A DNA stretch of 8,748 nt from JBDTCS01 sp039923455 (GCA_039923455.1 JBDTCS010000195.1:1-8748), one strand, 5' to 3'. Positions 1 through 6,841 are shown, counted from the stretch's first letter. A program made the numbers and translations. Notes: generated by a model not told the origin, from the sequence alone.

Positions 1-69
1 GGAAAACATTTGTCTGAGCTGTTCCTCGTCCGTTTGATACGGAAGGCCGCCGACGTAGATCTTCATCAT
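1..69 (-). CDS. RRM-domain RNA-binding protein, N-terminus only (runs off window start)
   Basis: Only the first 23 codons are inside the window. Read on the minus strand they give (M)MKIYVGGLPYQTDEEQLRQMF. KIYVGGLPY is a textbook RNP2 strand of an RNA recognition motif, and the following acidic stretch with EEQL and a terminal MF matches the first helix of the domain. Bacterial proteins of this type are usually short, around 80-120 residues with one RRM, bind single-stranded RNA in the cytoplasm and are often linked to cold or stress responses; that role is family knowledge. Two adjacent ATGs (69 and 66) could serve as the start. I chose the outer one because a GAGAG stretch (78-82, read on the minus strand) lies 7-8 nt before it; starting at 66 would remove one Met. 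The RNP1 motif lies outside the window, so domain integrity cannot be judged. The gene has a 304-bp leader behind the ARPP-1 gene, so it probably has its own promoter. Confidence 0.86.
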   Translation of the reverse strand, partial: MMKIYVGGLPYQTDEEQLRQMFS

Positions 70-373
70 AAGAATTCTCTCAAAAAATACAGAATGGGAA
101 ATAGGTTACGCTCGCAATGAGGATGAATGAAACTGGATTCTTAGAGCAGAGGAGATTCGAGGGGGAATACCCGATGTTTGAAACATCGTATTTGATAAAC
201 CTTCGGACCAAAACGCAGAAGCCACAAAACAGACAAACTCAATACAAATGCACCTAATTAGTTCGTGATATATAACCTCTCGTCCAGTGATTAAGTGCCC
301 GCTCCTTTTCAGCTTCTGCAGTCGCCGAAACTCACCCAAATCCCTGTTTCTGAACCAATTTCAAGCATTCCGA
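70..373 (-). promoter_or_regulatory. 304-bp non-coding leader between the ARPP-1 gene and the RRM gene
   Basis: No credible protein lies in this stretch: the longest reading frame (106-339, minus) needs a TTG start and has no protein-like composition. The region most likely carries the promoter and 5' leader of the RRM gene. Its clear landmark is the palindrome at 172-188, listed separately. I see no good intrinsic terminator behind the ARPP-1 stop codon and no convincing -35/-10 or TAnnTTTG box on the minus strand, so the transcription start cannot be placed. A leader this long before a small RNA-binding protein gene leaves room for post-transcriptional control, which is an inference. Confidence 0.45.
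166..192. promoter_or_regulatory. Perfect 17-bp palindrome with flanking arms; candidate operator
   Basis: Positions 172-188 read CGATGTTT-G-AAACATCG, a perfect inverted repeat of 8-bp arms around one central base. Outside it, AATA (166-169) and TATT (189-192) are again complementary, with two extra C bases (170-171) on one side. The single-base centre makes a tight hairpin unlikely, and no T-tract follows on either strand, so it does not look like a terminator. The symmetry fits a binding site for a dimeric repressor or activator. It lies about 100 bp upstream of the RRM start codon. The binding protein is unknown. Confidence 0.5.
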
Positions 374-1546
374 CTATTGCTGAATCCGCAGATAGCTTCG
401 ATGAATCGCTTCCGACTCAGATATCTCACGATCAAAGAGCTCGTACATCGAAGTCTCACCCAACTCAGAGTATCGAACGTGCACTCTGGTTGTGAGATCC
501 CTATCGCTTATAATATGGCCTTCGGGTGTTCTCAAAAAGGAGAGTAAGTCATTTTGTGTTGGTTCGTTCGGTGTCCGGCGAGCAACCGCAGTTACGATAG
601 CTTCGAGTGCTGCGGCCCGAAGATGCTTGGAATAATTCTGCCCGAAGAGCGTCGCGTTCTGATAAATCTCTGCGCCGACGAGTTCGCCGTTCACCGCATA
701 CACGAAGCCAATCGTCTCGGAATCCGGACGCGCATCGAACTCCAAACTTTTGATAAAATCATTGACCCCGCCTTTGACAGCACTCTGTTCCAATGTCAAC
801 TCGAGACTTGACGGCGAGAGTGTGTCGATCACATTCGTCTTCGTAGCACGTGCGAGGCCATCTTGAACTCGCCGCACTTCATCCCAGATCGATTGCTGTT
901 GTGCTTGCTGCTGGGCGGTTTCTTGGAATACACTTTGACCGAGGTACCATTGCAGTTGCGAAGCGAGCGCACCGGTTTGATCCTTGGGAGCTGTTAGGCC
1001 ATCTGTGCTCTGTGCAGAACCTGAACTCACCGCGATCGATGTTCGAGCATATTTCCGTAGCGTTACAAGCGGTGCGATTGATTCGGAACTGCTGAATTGT
1101 TCGATCGGCTCGGTGCCACGTTTGAACGAACGATCATGCTCAACACAAAACGCAGCCACCGGAATCTGACTCTTGCCGGGAGGGATGATCAGATCATTGG
1201 CGATCATGCGATCTTGCTGTCCACCTTTTACGATGTCACCCGATTCTATAAAGATCGGAACCTCCGAAAGATTTTCGATGGAAAGATTTGTGGTGCCGGT
1301 TTCATGCAGGATGGCCTTCTTCTCACGGAGTGCTTGGTCTAGCGTGATATAATTCGCATGACTTTTATGAGGCCCATTCGCCACTTGGTCGATAAAATAG
1401 ATAGCAAGATTTTTGTGGACGATCGGACCTCTGACCATGAACGCTGTGTCCACTTGCCCGAATGCTTCACCGCACAATAGGGCCAACATCACGATCAAAA
1501 GACCGCGGACGACGGAAAGCGATATTGATATGGTGTGATTTTTCAT
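374..1546 (-). CDS. Exported ARPP-1 (DUF6569) family protein
   Basis: A 390-residue protein. Residues 1-30 form a signal peptide: basic N-region, the hydrophobic run GLLIVMLALL, and a likely cleavage after AFG30 before Gln31. No proper lipobox precedes Cys25. The mature part follows the ARPP-1 (DUF6569) family pattern: YITLDQAL (66-73), the LSIENLSEVPIFIESGDIVKGG segment beginning at residue 88, QQDR (110-113), DLIIPPGKSQIPV (118-130), FCVEHDR (133-139), the QSIWDEV segment, and near the C-terminus IGFVYAVNGELVGAEIY followed by LRAAALEAI. A glutamine-rich stretch (QETAQQQAQQQ, around residues 209-219) precedes QSIWDEV. The family's biochemical function is unknown to me, and its name comes from associations with ARG and rhodanese/phosphatase proteins. 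The start has only a weak purine-rich sequence (AAAGAGAT) before it and is supported by the signal peptide. The gene is transcribed divergently from the aminotransferase. Exact function: not assigned. Confidence 0.9.
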   Translation of the reverse strand: MKNHTISISLSVVRGLLIVMLALLCGEAFGQVDTAFMVRGPIVHKNLAIYFIDQVANGPHKSHANYITLDQALREKKAILHETGTTNLSIENLSEVPIFIESGDIVKGGQQDRMIANDLIIPPGKSQIPVAAFCVEHDRSFKRGTEPIEQFSSSESIAPLVTLRKYARTSIAVSSGSAQSTDGLTAPKDQTGALASQLQWYLGQSVFQETAQQQAQQQSIWDEVRRVQDGLARATKTNVIDTLSPSSLELTLEQSAVKGGVNDFIKSLEFDARPDSETIGFVYAVNGELVGAEIYQNATLFGQNYSKHLRAAALEAIVTAVARRTPNEPTQNDLLSFLRTPEGHIISDRDLTTRVHVRYSELGETSMYELFDREISESEAIHRSYLRIQQ

Positions 1547-1634
1547 CTATCTCTTTAACCGCAGCACTCCAAAATTGTTTCAGTGATTTATATTTGAAAA
1601 GAACGAACTCACATCCGAACGGATTCATACTCCC
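1547..1634. promoter_or_regulatory. Divergent promoter region (ARPP-1 gene / aminotransferase gene)
   Basis: These 88 bp must hold the promoters of two genes transcribed away from each other. On the plus strand TATATTTG (1589-1596) matches the Bacteroidota -7 consensus TAnnTTTG exactly, 38 bp before the aminotransferase ATG. A matching upstream TTG element at the usual 19-21 bp distance is not evident, so the call rests on one box. On the minus strand CAATTTTG (1577-1570) matches TAnnTTTG at 7 of 8 positions and lies 23 bp from the ARPP-1 start. The two candidate boxes are about 12 bp apart, so polymerases using them would compete for the same DNA. Confidence 0.45.
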
Positions 1635-2768
1635 ATGCACAACAACTCACTATTAATGATCCCGGGGCCAACCTCGGTCGATCCCAAGGTTTTACACGCG
1701 ATGTCTCAGGAGCCGCTTTCGCATACTTCGAAGGAGTTTATCGAAATTTTCGGAAGCGCACTTAGTGGGTTACGTCATGTATTTCTCTCCGAGAACGGAC
1801 AGCCATTTGTTGTAGCCGCTTCCGGAACACTCGCAATGGAAATGGGCGCAGCAAATCTGCTGGAGCCGGGTGATCGTGTGCTGCTCATTAGCACAGGCTA
1901 CTTTAGCGATCGTTACGCAACGATTTGTCGGCGGCTCGGAGCAGATGTCGATGTGCTAAAAGCGCCGATCGGAACAGTCCCGACGATAGAACGCGCAAGC
2001 GAGATGCTCGCGGAGCACGCCTACAAATTACTTGTTGTCACACACGTGGATACTTCGACTGGTGTTGCTACTGACGTAAAGGCATTCGGTGCATTGGCAA
2101 AAAAGTACGATATACTTTTTCTGGTCGATGGAGTCTGCGCAACCGCAGGAATGGAATTCCGTCAAGACGCATGGGGTGTCGATGTCTGCATCACCGGCTC
2201 TCAAAAAGCTTTTGCAGTGCCTCCGGGCTTGGCGATCATGATGGTAAGCGAAAGAGCGCTCGAAGTTCGCGCAAAGCGAATCGCACCTATGCAAGGATAT
2301 TATTTGGACTGGCATGAGTGGCTCCCGATCATGCGAGCATACGAACAGCGTGGAGCTTCGTACTTTGCAACCCCAGCTGTTACGCTCGTCGCAGGCCTTG
2401 AGGTGGCTGTGCACATGATACGTACGGAAGGATTGGAAGTGCGATGGAATCGTCACAGAACGCTTAGCCTCGAATTCAAATCGCGCATAGAGTCACTTGG
2501 TTTTACGCAACTCGCATCGGAAGCAATTGCGAGGGCAGATACGATGACAGCACTCTATCTCTCATCCGAAATGCTCGAAAGATTTACAACGATGGAGCTT
2601 ATCGGAGCAATAAAGAATGAGGGTGTCATCGTAGCAGGTGGAATACTATCAGATATCCGCGACAAATATTTTCGGGTAGGGCACATGGGAAATGTAACAG
2701 CCAAAGAAATTTCGCGAACAATATCGGCAATCACGAATGCACTTTCGACACTCAGCATGCGCAAATGA
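1635..2768 (+). CDS. Class V PLP-dependent aminotransferase, alanine/serine-glyoxylate type
   Basis: A 377-residue protein, the usual length for this fold-type I family, spanning it end to end. Visible motifs are the N-terminal IPGPTSVDPKVLHAM (9-23), SGT (63-65) at the cofactor phosphate site, DTSTGV (139-144), the PLP-ring aspartate in VDGVC (Asp165), the Schiff-base lysine in GSQKAF (Lys191) followed by PPGLA, TPAV (246-249), and a C-terminal FRVGHMG whose Arg347 should bind the substrate carboxylate. Such enzymes move an amino group between alanine or serine and glyoxylate or another oxo-acid in the cytoplasm; the true substrate pair cannot be read from sequence. Purine-catabolic (PucG-like) and phosphonate-pathway (PhnW-like) members are close relatives, but no purine or phosphonate gene lies nearby. 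No Shine-Dalgarno sequence precedes the ATG; the start is supported by the position of the GPT motif. A possible TAnnTTTG box lies 38 bp upstream. Confidence 0.95.
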   Translation: MHNNSLLMIPGPTSVDPKVLHAMSQEPLSHTSKEFIEIFGSALSGLRHVFLSENGQPFVVAASGTLAMEMGAANLLEPGDRVLLISTGYFSDRYATICRRLGADVDVLKAPIGTVPTIERASEMLAEHAYKLLVVTHVDTSTGVATDVKAFGALAKKYDILFLVDGVCATAGMEFRQDAWGVDVCITGSQKAFAVPPGLAIMMVSERALEVRAKRIAPMQGYYLDWHEWLPIMRAYEQRGASYFATPAVTLVAGLEVAVHMIRTEGLEVRWNRHRTLSLEFKSRIESLGFTQLASEAIARADTMTALYLSSEMLERFTTMELIGAIKNEGVIVAGGILSDIRDKYFRVGHMGNVTAKEISRTISAITNALSTLSMRK

Positions 2769-2857
2769 AAATGCAAAAGTGAGAAATTAATTAATAGATG
2801 TATAGTGTTGACTTAGTGTGTTGATCGTGATGCATGTTAGTTAATGCAGGATAGTTG

Positions 2858-2891
2858 TTGCGTGATCGATTGATTTTTTTTCTTCACGCGA
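2858..2891 (+). repeat. Stem-loop with a T8 loop upstream of the ATP-grasp gene
   Basis: GCGTGA (2860-2865) pairs perfectly with TCACGC (2884-2889), and one wobble plus one A-T pair can extend it to 2858/2891. The 18-nt loop contains eight consecutive T bases. The T-tract sits inside the loop rather than after the stem, so this is not a standard intrinsic terminator. It lies 27 bp before the ATP-grasp start codon, inside the 150-bp gap after the aminotransferase (2769-2918), which otherwise is AT-rich and holds no gene. It could be a leader element or chance. Confidence 0.3.
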
Positions 2892-2918
2892 AATTCTAAG
2901 TGCTTAAAATTTCCCACC

Positions 2919-4001
2919 ATGGCTCGACAGACGACGGTTGCTCTGCTGTACAATGACATTCCATCGGCTCCATCGTCCGATGTACGTCCGTCAGCGCCAG
3001 TTGATCTATCCCCCGAGGCGCTTGGCTTCACACCCTACTTTGATCTCGAAGAGACGCACGCCGAGCAAGAATACTATAACATCGAGAAGGCGCTCGAAGA
3101 AGCCGGCTATCGCGTTGCGAGCTTTAATGTGAAGGATCGCTTCGAGCGGCTCTTCAAGTTCATGGCTCGACGCAAGATCGATGTCGTATTTAATCTGGTA
3201 GAATTTTTTCATGGCAGACCGGAGCAGGAGATGCATGTCGCATCGTTCTTTGAATTGCTCGAGATGCCCTACACCGGCGCACCACCACTTGCACTCGCAC
3301 TCTGTCAGAATAAGCCGCTCGCGAAAGAGATTCTTCGTTCGCGTGAGTTGCCTACACCACGCTCCATGACAATTCGCTCGATGGATGGTTTCAAAGCGCG
3401 TCACGGACTGCATTATCCTGTTATCGTAAAGCCTGCATGTGAAGATGGCTCCGGTGGAATCGAGAACGATAGCATCGTTAGCTCGCTCGAAGATCTCCGA
3501 GCACGCGTGGAATTTGTGCTCACCGATTTTAAGATGGACGCACTCGTCGAAGAGTACATCGAGGGACGAGAGTTGAATGTTGCGGTGCTTGGTAACGGTG
3601 CAGCCCGTCGCGCACTTCCGATTTCCGAGATCGAATTTGGAGGAATGCCTGATCATCTCTATAAGATCGTCAGCTACCAAGCGAAGTGGGAGCCGTTGCA
3701 TGAAGCATATCACAAAACGATTCCATCGTGTCCGGCAAATCTGCCGAAGGAAGTGACGCAGCGTGCGCAAGAGATAGCACTCGCTGCGACAGAAGCACTC
3801 GGCACACGCGACTATGCTCGCGTCGATATGCGCCTCAATAAAGATAACGAACTCTTCATTCTTGAAGTGAATCCGAATCCAAATCTTTCCGAGGGCACCG
3901 GAATCGCTCGCAGCGCCGAAGCTGCAAAGCTATCGTTCAGTCAGCTATTGCACGAGATCGTCGAATCGGCAATGTCTCGAAGCGTCGTGGCTCCAGAGTG
4001 A
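2919..4001 (+). CDS. ATP-grasp ligase related to D-alanine-D-alanine ligase
   Basis: A 360-residue protein with the Ddl-like ATP-grasp layout. The N-terminal domain ends in DVVFNLVE (88-95), then HGRPEQE (98-104), LLEMPYTGAPPLALALCQNK (113-132) with Lys132 and the adjacent KEIL helix, and PTP (145-147). Next come the ATP-binding YPVIVKPA (166-173, Lys171) with a Gly-rich DGSGGI loop, the hinge EEYIEGREL (211-219), DYARVDMR (298-305) and the metal-binding FILEVNPNPNLS (313-324; Glu316, Asn318). These enzymes activate a carboxylate as acyl-phosphate and join it to an amine. True Ddl has an EINTxPG-type metal loop and a GG-S-E-R start; here they read EVNPNPN and LLYNDIPS, so the substrate need not be D-alanine. 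No Shine-Dalgarno sequence is present. The gene sits 150 bp after the aminotransferase and 54 bp before the hydrolase, with no cell-wall genes around it. Confidence 0.88.
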   Translation: MARQTTVALLYNDIPSAPSSDVRPSAPVDLSPEALGFTPYFDLEETHAEQEYYNIEKALEEAGYRVASFNVKDRFERLFKFMARRKIDVVFNLVEFFHGRPEQEMHVASFFELLEMPYTGAPPLALALCQNKPLAKEILRSRELPTPRSMTIRSMDGFKARHGLHYPVIVKPACEDGSGGIENDSIVSSLEDLRARVEFVLTDFKMDALVEEYIEGRELNVAVLGNGAARRALPISEIEFGGMPDHLYKIVSYQAKWEPLHEAYHKTIPSCPANLPKEVTQRAQEIALAATEALGTRDYARVDMRLNKDNELFILEVNPNPNLSEGTGIARSAEAAKLSFSQLLHEIVESAMSRSVVAPE

Positions 4002-4015
4002 CTGTACCTCTGGAG
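3991..4015 (+). repeat. Stem-loop containing the ATP-grasp stop codon
   Basis: CTCCAGAG (3991-3998) and CTCTGGAG (4008-4015) form a perfect 8-bp stem with a 9-nt loop that starts with the TGA stop codon (3999-4001). No run of T follows closely, so it is a poor intrinsic terminator by itself. Possible roles are protection of the 3' end of the upstream message or partial separation of the ATP-grasp gene from the hydrolase 40 bp further on. Confidence 0.45.
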
Positions 4016-4055
4016 TGAGTAGATAACTCTCGAAGAATGTTTTCCTCCTTCCGTT

Positions 4056-6170
4056 ATGCGTTGCAGTTCTCAAGTTCTCTCTGCAATACTTCTACTGCTT
4101 ATCGCATCGAGCGTGTCACTTACCTCCGTATCCATTGCTCAGCAACAGTTTGTCTCGATAACACCGAGTACTTCGACGATCAACGCATTCGATCGACTTG
4201 ACGTATCGATCAATCTCTCTGATGCCTACAATAATCCATTCGATACACGTCAAATAGCAGTCGATGCGCTGATTACCGATGAGAATTCGCAGCAAGTGAT
4301 CTATCCGTGTTTTTATTTTGCGGCGTATCGTTCGAATAAAATTGGAAGTGCGCAGACATTTGATTCCGTTGGGCCCGCCGGATGGAGATTGCGATATTCA
4401 TTCGATCGTGCTGGTACATTCACGATTAAATTTCGTGCGACCGACCAGTTGGGAAGCATCGTATCAGATCCCATCGCGATCAATGTCCTGCCAGCGCGGA
4501 TCGGTGAACACGGATTTCTGCAGGCGCGACCCGATATCGATAGCTCCTATCTCATTTTCTCAAACGACAGTTCGCGTTTTATTCCGATCGGCTTCAACTA
4601 TCAGCATGTCGCAGATTCCGGGCTTGCGGATGTGCATCGATTGTTCAAACGCTTTTCCGATTCAGCAGCCGGAATAAATATGGTTCGGTTTTGGATGAAT
4701 CCGTATTCGAAGGGCTATCAACATATTTTAGAATGGACCACGAACGCTCGCTACTGTCACGGCGTCGGGAATTACTCGCTCGAAACAGCTTGGTTTCTCG
4801 ATTCCATCGTGGACTTCATGGAGCATTCAAACATTAGCTTTCGAATCGTGCCATTTAATGCAAGCATGTTCGCTGTCACTGCGTCTGATGGATCAGGAGT
4901 TTGGCATCAGAATCCGTACTATGTAGGTGCGGGCGGGTGGCTGAAGGATCCGCTCGAATTTTTCACAGATTCGCTCGCGAGATTTTATGCAAAACTCCAG
5001 ATGCGCTATCTGGTTGCGCGATGGGGTTGGGCGCGAATGATTCAATGGGAGCTATTCAACGAAGTGCACAACACGGATGGATACCATAACGGACTATCCA
5101 ACGCGTGGCATCACGATGTCGGTGCGTATCTCCGTTCGATTGATATGCATCATCACGTGATCACTACGAGTGGAAATTATTTCGACTCCGCACTTCGAAA
5201 TATTCCCGAGATCGAGACGGCAGAGCCGCACGTCTATTCTCCGGGTATTTCAAATTTTCTCGCATCCTATCTCTCTCCGATACGGCATGAACCGAAGAAG
5301 CCGATCTTTATTGGAGAGTTCGGTGCAAGTCCAACGTTTGGCCCGGCAACTCTCGACCGCGACGAGCATCAATTGCAGGTGATGCTCTGGCTCGGATTTT
5401 TCTTTAAGTCGAGTGCGATGCCGTGGTATTGGTACGATCACTTTAGCGATTCGATCGATGGAGTCAGGCCGTTTCGTGCGCTCACAAAATATCTTGCCGG
5501 TACAACAGTCGATGGTAACACGCAACAGATCTACATTCCCGATTCGCTCTTCACACTATTCTCGGCCGAGACGAATCCGATTCACACCGAGGACTCCGTG
5601 AACACAATAATGTTGATCGATTCAACATTTGCGCGACCGGTCTATGGCTTCTCATGGCACTCTGGCTTCCTGCCTGGCGCCTATCCCGCATTGCCCGCAC
5701 CCGCAAAGCACTACCGGATTCCGTCCAAGCGCGCAGGCACATTCGAAGTTCGGTGGTACTCGCCGCAATCGGGCGACGAGCGTTTCCCGCGTGACACCAT
5801 CCAATCCGATCCATTCGGCGATCTCTACCTAAGCGTACCGAGTTTCATTCCGACTATCGCCTTCAAGATCTACCCCCTCGACATTCACGCAACCGCTCCG
5901 TTCCAGAATGTGATCGAAGCCGTTTATCCGAATCCGGCCGGAATGGAGACTCGAGTGCTTCTTCAGAGCGCTGTTCCGCAAGATGCCACGCTCAGAATGT
6001 ATGATGAAGTCGGTAGGGAAGTGATGAGCCGAATGCTTCACGCACCGATAGGTCGCTCAGCAGTTCAAGTTGATCTATCGGGCATTGTACGAGGTATGTA
6101 TTACATCCGCATCGACCTGGGAGCGAAGCACTCGCTCATACCAATTGCACTCACAGACCGCGTTTATTGA
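4056..6170 (+). CDS. Secreted GH5-like glycoside hydrolase with DUF5060 and T9SS sorting domain
   Basis: A 704-residue exported protein. Residues 1-28 are a signal peptide, hydrophobic ILLLLIASSV with probable cleavage after SIA28. Residues about 32-146 form a DUF5060-type beta-sandwich (AYNNPF at 57-62, GPAGWRLRY at 106-114). A clan-A barrel follows from FIPIGFNY (175-182): MVRFW with Arg211, WELFNEV (331-337) with Glu336 as acid/base, PHVY with His392 and Tyr394, PIFIGEFGAS (416-425) with Glu421 as nucleophile, and PWYWYD (456-461) with stacking aromatics. All residues expected for a retaining GH5-type enzyme are present, so it is probably active, but the polysaccharide cannot be named. The last 81 residues begin with YPNPAG (624-629) and end in GMYYIRI, the type IX secretion C-terminal domain, so the product should cross the outer membrane and be cut, anchored or released. 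No Shine-Dalgarno sequence is seen; the signal peptide fixes the start. No SusC/SusD genes lie beside it. Confidence 0.92.
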   Translation: MRCSSQVLSAILLLLIASSVSLTSVSIAQQQFVSITPSTSTINAFDRLDVSINLSDAYNNPFDTRQIAVDALITDENSQQVIYPCFYFAAYRSNKIGSAQTFDSVGPAGWRLRYSFDRAGTFTIKFRATDQLGSIVSDPIAINVLPARIGEHGFLQARPDIDSSYLIFSNDSSRFIPIGFNYQHVADSGLADVHRLFKRFSDSAAGINMVRFWMNPYSKGYQHILEWTTNARYCHGVGNYSLETAWFLDSIVDFMEHSNISFRIVPFNASMFAVTASDGSGVWHQNPYYVGAGGWLKDPLEFFTDSLARFYAKLQMRYLVARWGWARMIQWELFNEVHNTDGYHNGLSNAWHHDVGAYLRSIDMHHHVITTSGNYFDSALRNIPEIETAEPHVYSPGISNFLASYLSPIRHEPKKPIFIGEFGASPTFGPATLDRDEHQLQVMLWLGFFFKSSAMPWYWYDHFSDSIDGVRPFRALTKYLAGTTVDGNTQQIYIPDSLFTLFSAETNPIHTEDSVNTIMLIDSTFARPVYGFSWHSGFLPGAYPALPAPAKHYRIPSKRAGTFEVRWYSPQSGDERFPRDTIQSDPFGDLYLSVPSFIPTIAFKIYPLDIHATAPFQNVIEAVYPNPAGMETRVLLQSAVPQDATLRMYDEVGREVMSRMLHAPIGRSAVQVDLSGIVRGMYYIRIDLGAKHSLIPIALTDRVY

Positions 6171-6633
6171 CGCAAAGCCGGAGCACAATTTTTCGCAATA
6201 ATTCGAGCCTTTTTTCGCACCTCTTAGCCACATACTTTGCCGAATATTTCTCCCCGTATTTTCAAACATAGTTCGTTCGTAACCGAGTCACTATCTTCTG
6301 ATTCCATAAGCACTTAGAAAGACCTTTCCGGAGCGGGTGGATAACTCAAAGTAACTTGTGAAAAGCTTTCGACACTTTGCGAGGACAATTTCCCAAATGT
6401 CTTTGTAATATTGTACTCTTCATTATCGATTCTGAAGAACGCGAGTTATTTGGGTGCCCATACACTCACGTGATTCGAGAAAAAATAGTTAGTTCGTCCG
6501 AGTGTTCGCCCACTGGGGGAGCAACGATTGTCCCGTTAGGAGAGATCATAAAATCGTATGTGCTAAAATAAATAATTACCCATTCGCAATTTAAAGTAAG
6601 CGAAAGTTTTGTCCCGAATTTGAATCGACAATG
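6171..6633. other. Non-coding stretch after the hydrolase gene, no gene recognised
   Basis: I find no protein that I can support here. The open frame 6377-6571 (64 codons) has no family resemblance, no ribosome binding site and an unusual composition. A short hairpin at 6384-6401 has arms GAC(A)ATTT and AAATGTC, one bulged base and a CCC loop. A six-T run at 6209-6214 is not preceded by a matching stem, so a terminator for the hydrolase gene is not evident. No tRNA T-loop or D-loop pattern fits on either strand. Confidence 0.4.
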
Positions 6634-6800
6634 TTCTACCGTTTCACTGGATGGTTGGCTGCTCTATGGCGGCCTAAGCAGATTGCGAGTTGGCCTGCGA
6701 ACGAAAGGGAGACTTTTCACCTTTGTTCGCTCCCAACTCGAGGCATCTGCTTCCACGGCGGAGTTTTGATCTCTACTAAGGTAGACTCTACAGGGTAGAA
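6634..6800 (+). ncRNA. Candidate small structured RNA, class unknown
   Basis: The core is an interrupted hairpin at 6676-6752. AAGCAGAT pairs with ATCTGCTT, CGAGTTGG with CCAACTCG, GCGAAC with GTTCGC and AAAGG with CCTTT: 27 pairs in four perfect helices separated by small internal loops and a bulged G, closed by an 11-nt loop. Outside it, TTCTACC (6634-6640) is complementary to GGTAGAA (6794-6800), which would close a structure of about 167 nt. A small hairpin CTAC-TAAG-GTAG (6773-6784) sits inside the 3' side. A rod-like RNA of this size is reminiscent of 6S RNA in outline only. I recognise no conserved 6S, tmRNA, SRP or RNase P sequence. The strand is a guess from the direction of nrdJ, because a perfect hairpin looks similar on both strands. 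A seven-T run follows at 6830-6836 but without a strong adjacent stem. Confidence 0.4.
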
Positions 6801-6841
6801 GCGTAGTAAAAAACGAAATATTTACAGACTTTTTTTGATCG

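Noticed and set aside
106..339. A 77-codon minus-strand frame in the RRM leader
   Set aside because: It needs a TTG start, contains the palindrome, and has no protein-like pattern or plausible start signal.
3006..3770. A 254-codon open frame on the minus strand opposite the ATP-grasp gene
   Set aside because: The plus-strand frame has a complete set of ATP-grasp motifs over the same bases. The antisense product is rich in Cys, Arg and His, resembles no family and has no ribosome binding site; it is a codon-bias shadow.
2919..4001. Naming the ATP-grasp gene ddl
   Set aside because: Substrate- and metal-loop sequences differ from canonical Ddl and there is no cell-wall context, so a specific symbol would overstate the evidence.
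6195..6215. The T6 run after the hydrolase gene as an intrinsic terminator
   Set aside because: No GC-rich inverted repeat precedes the T run within a usable distance.
6377..6571. A 64-codon plus-strand frame in the non-coding stretch
   Set aside because: No ribosome binding site and no recognisable motif; composition is unlike the neighbouring genes.
6607..6635. A possible minus-strand tRNA T-arm (TTCAAAT loop)
   Set aside because: One of the five stem pairs is a mismatch and another a wobble, and no acceptor, D-arm or anticodon arm can be found at the right distances.
6700..6724. A GGGAGAC string that recalls part of a cobalamin-riboswitch B12 box
   Set aside because: The flanking bases do not match the box, the other conserved riboswitch cores are missing, and the string sits in the apical part of the long hairpin.
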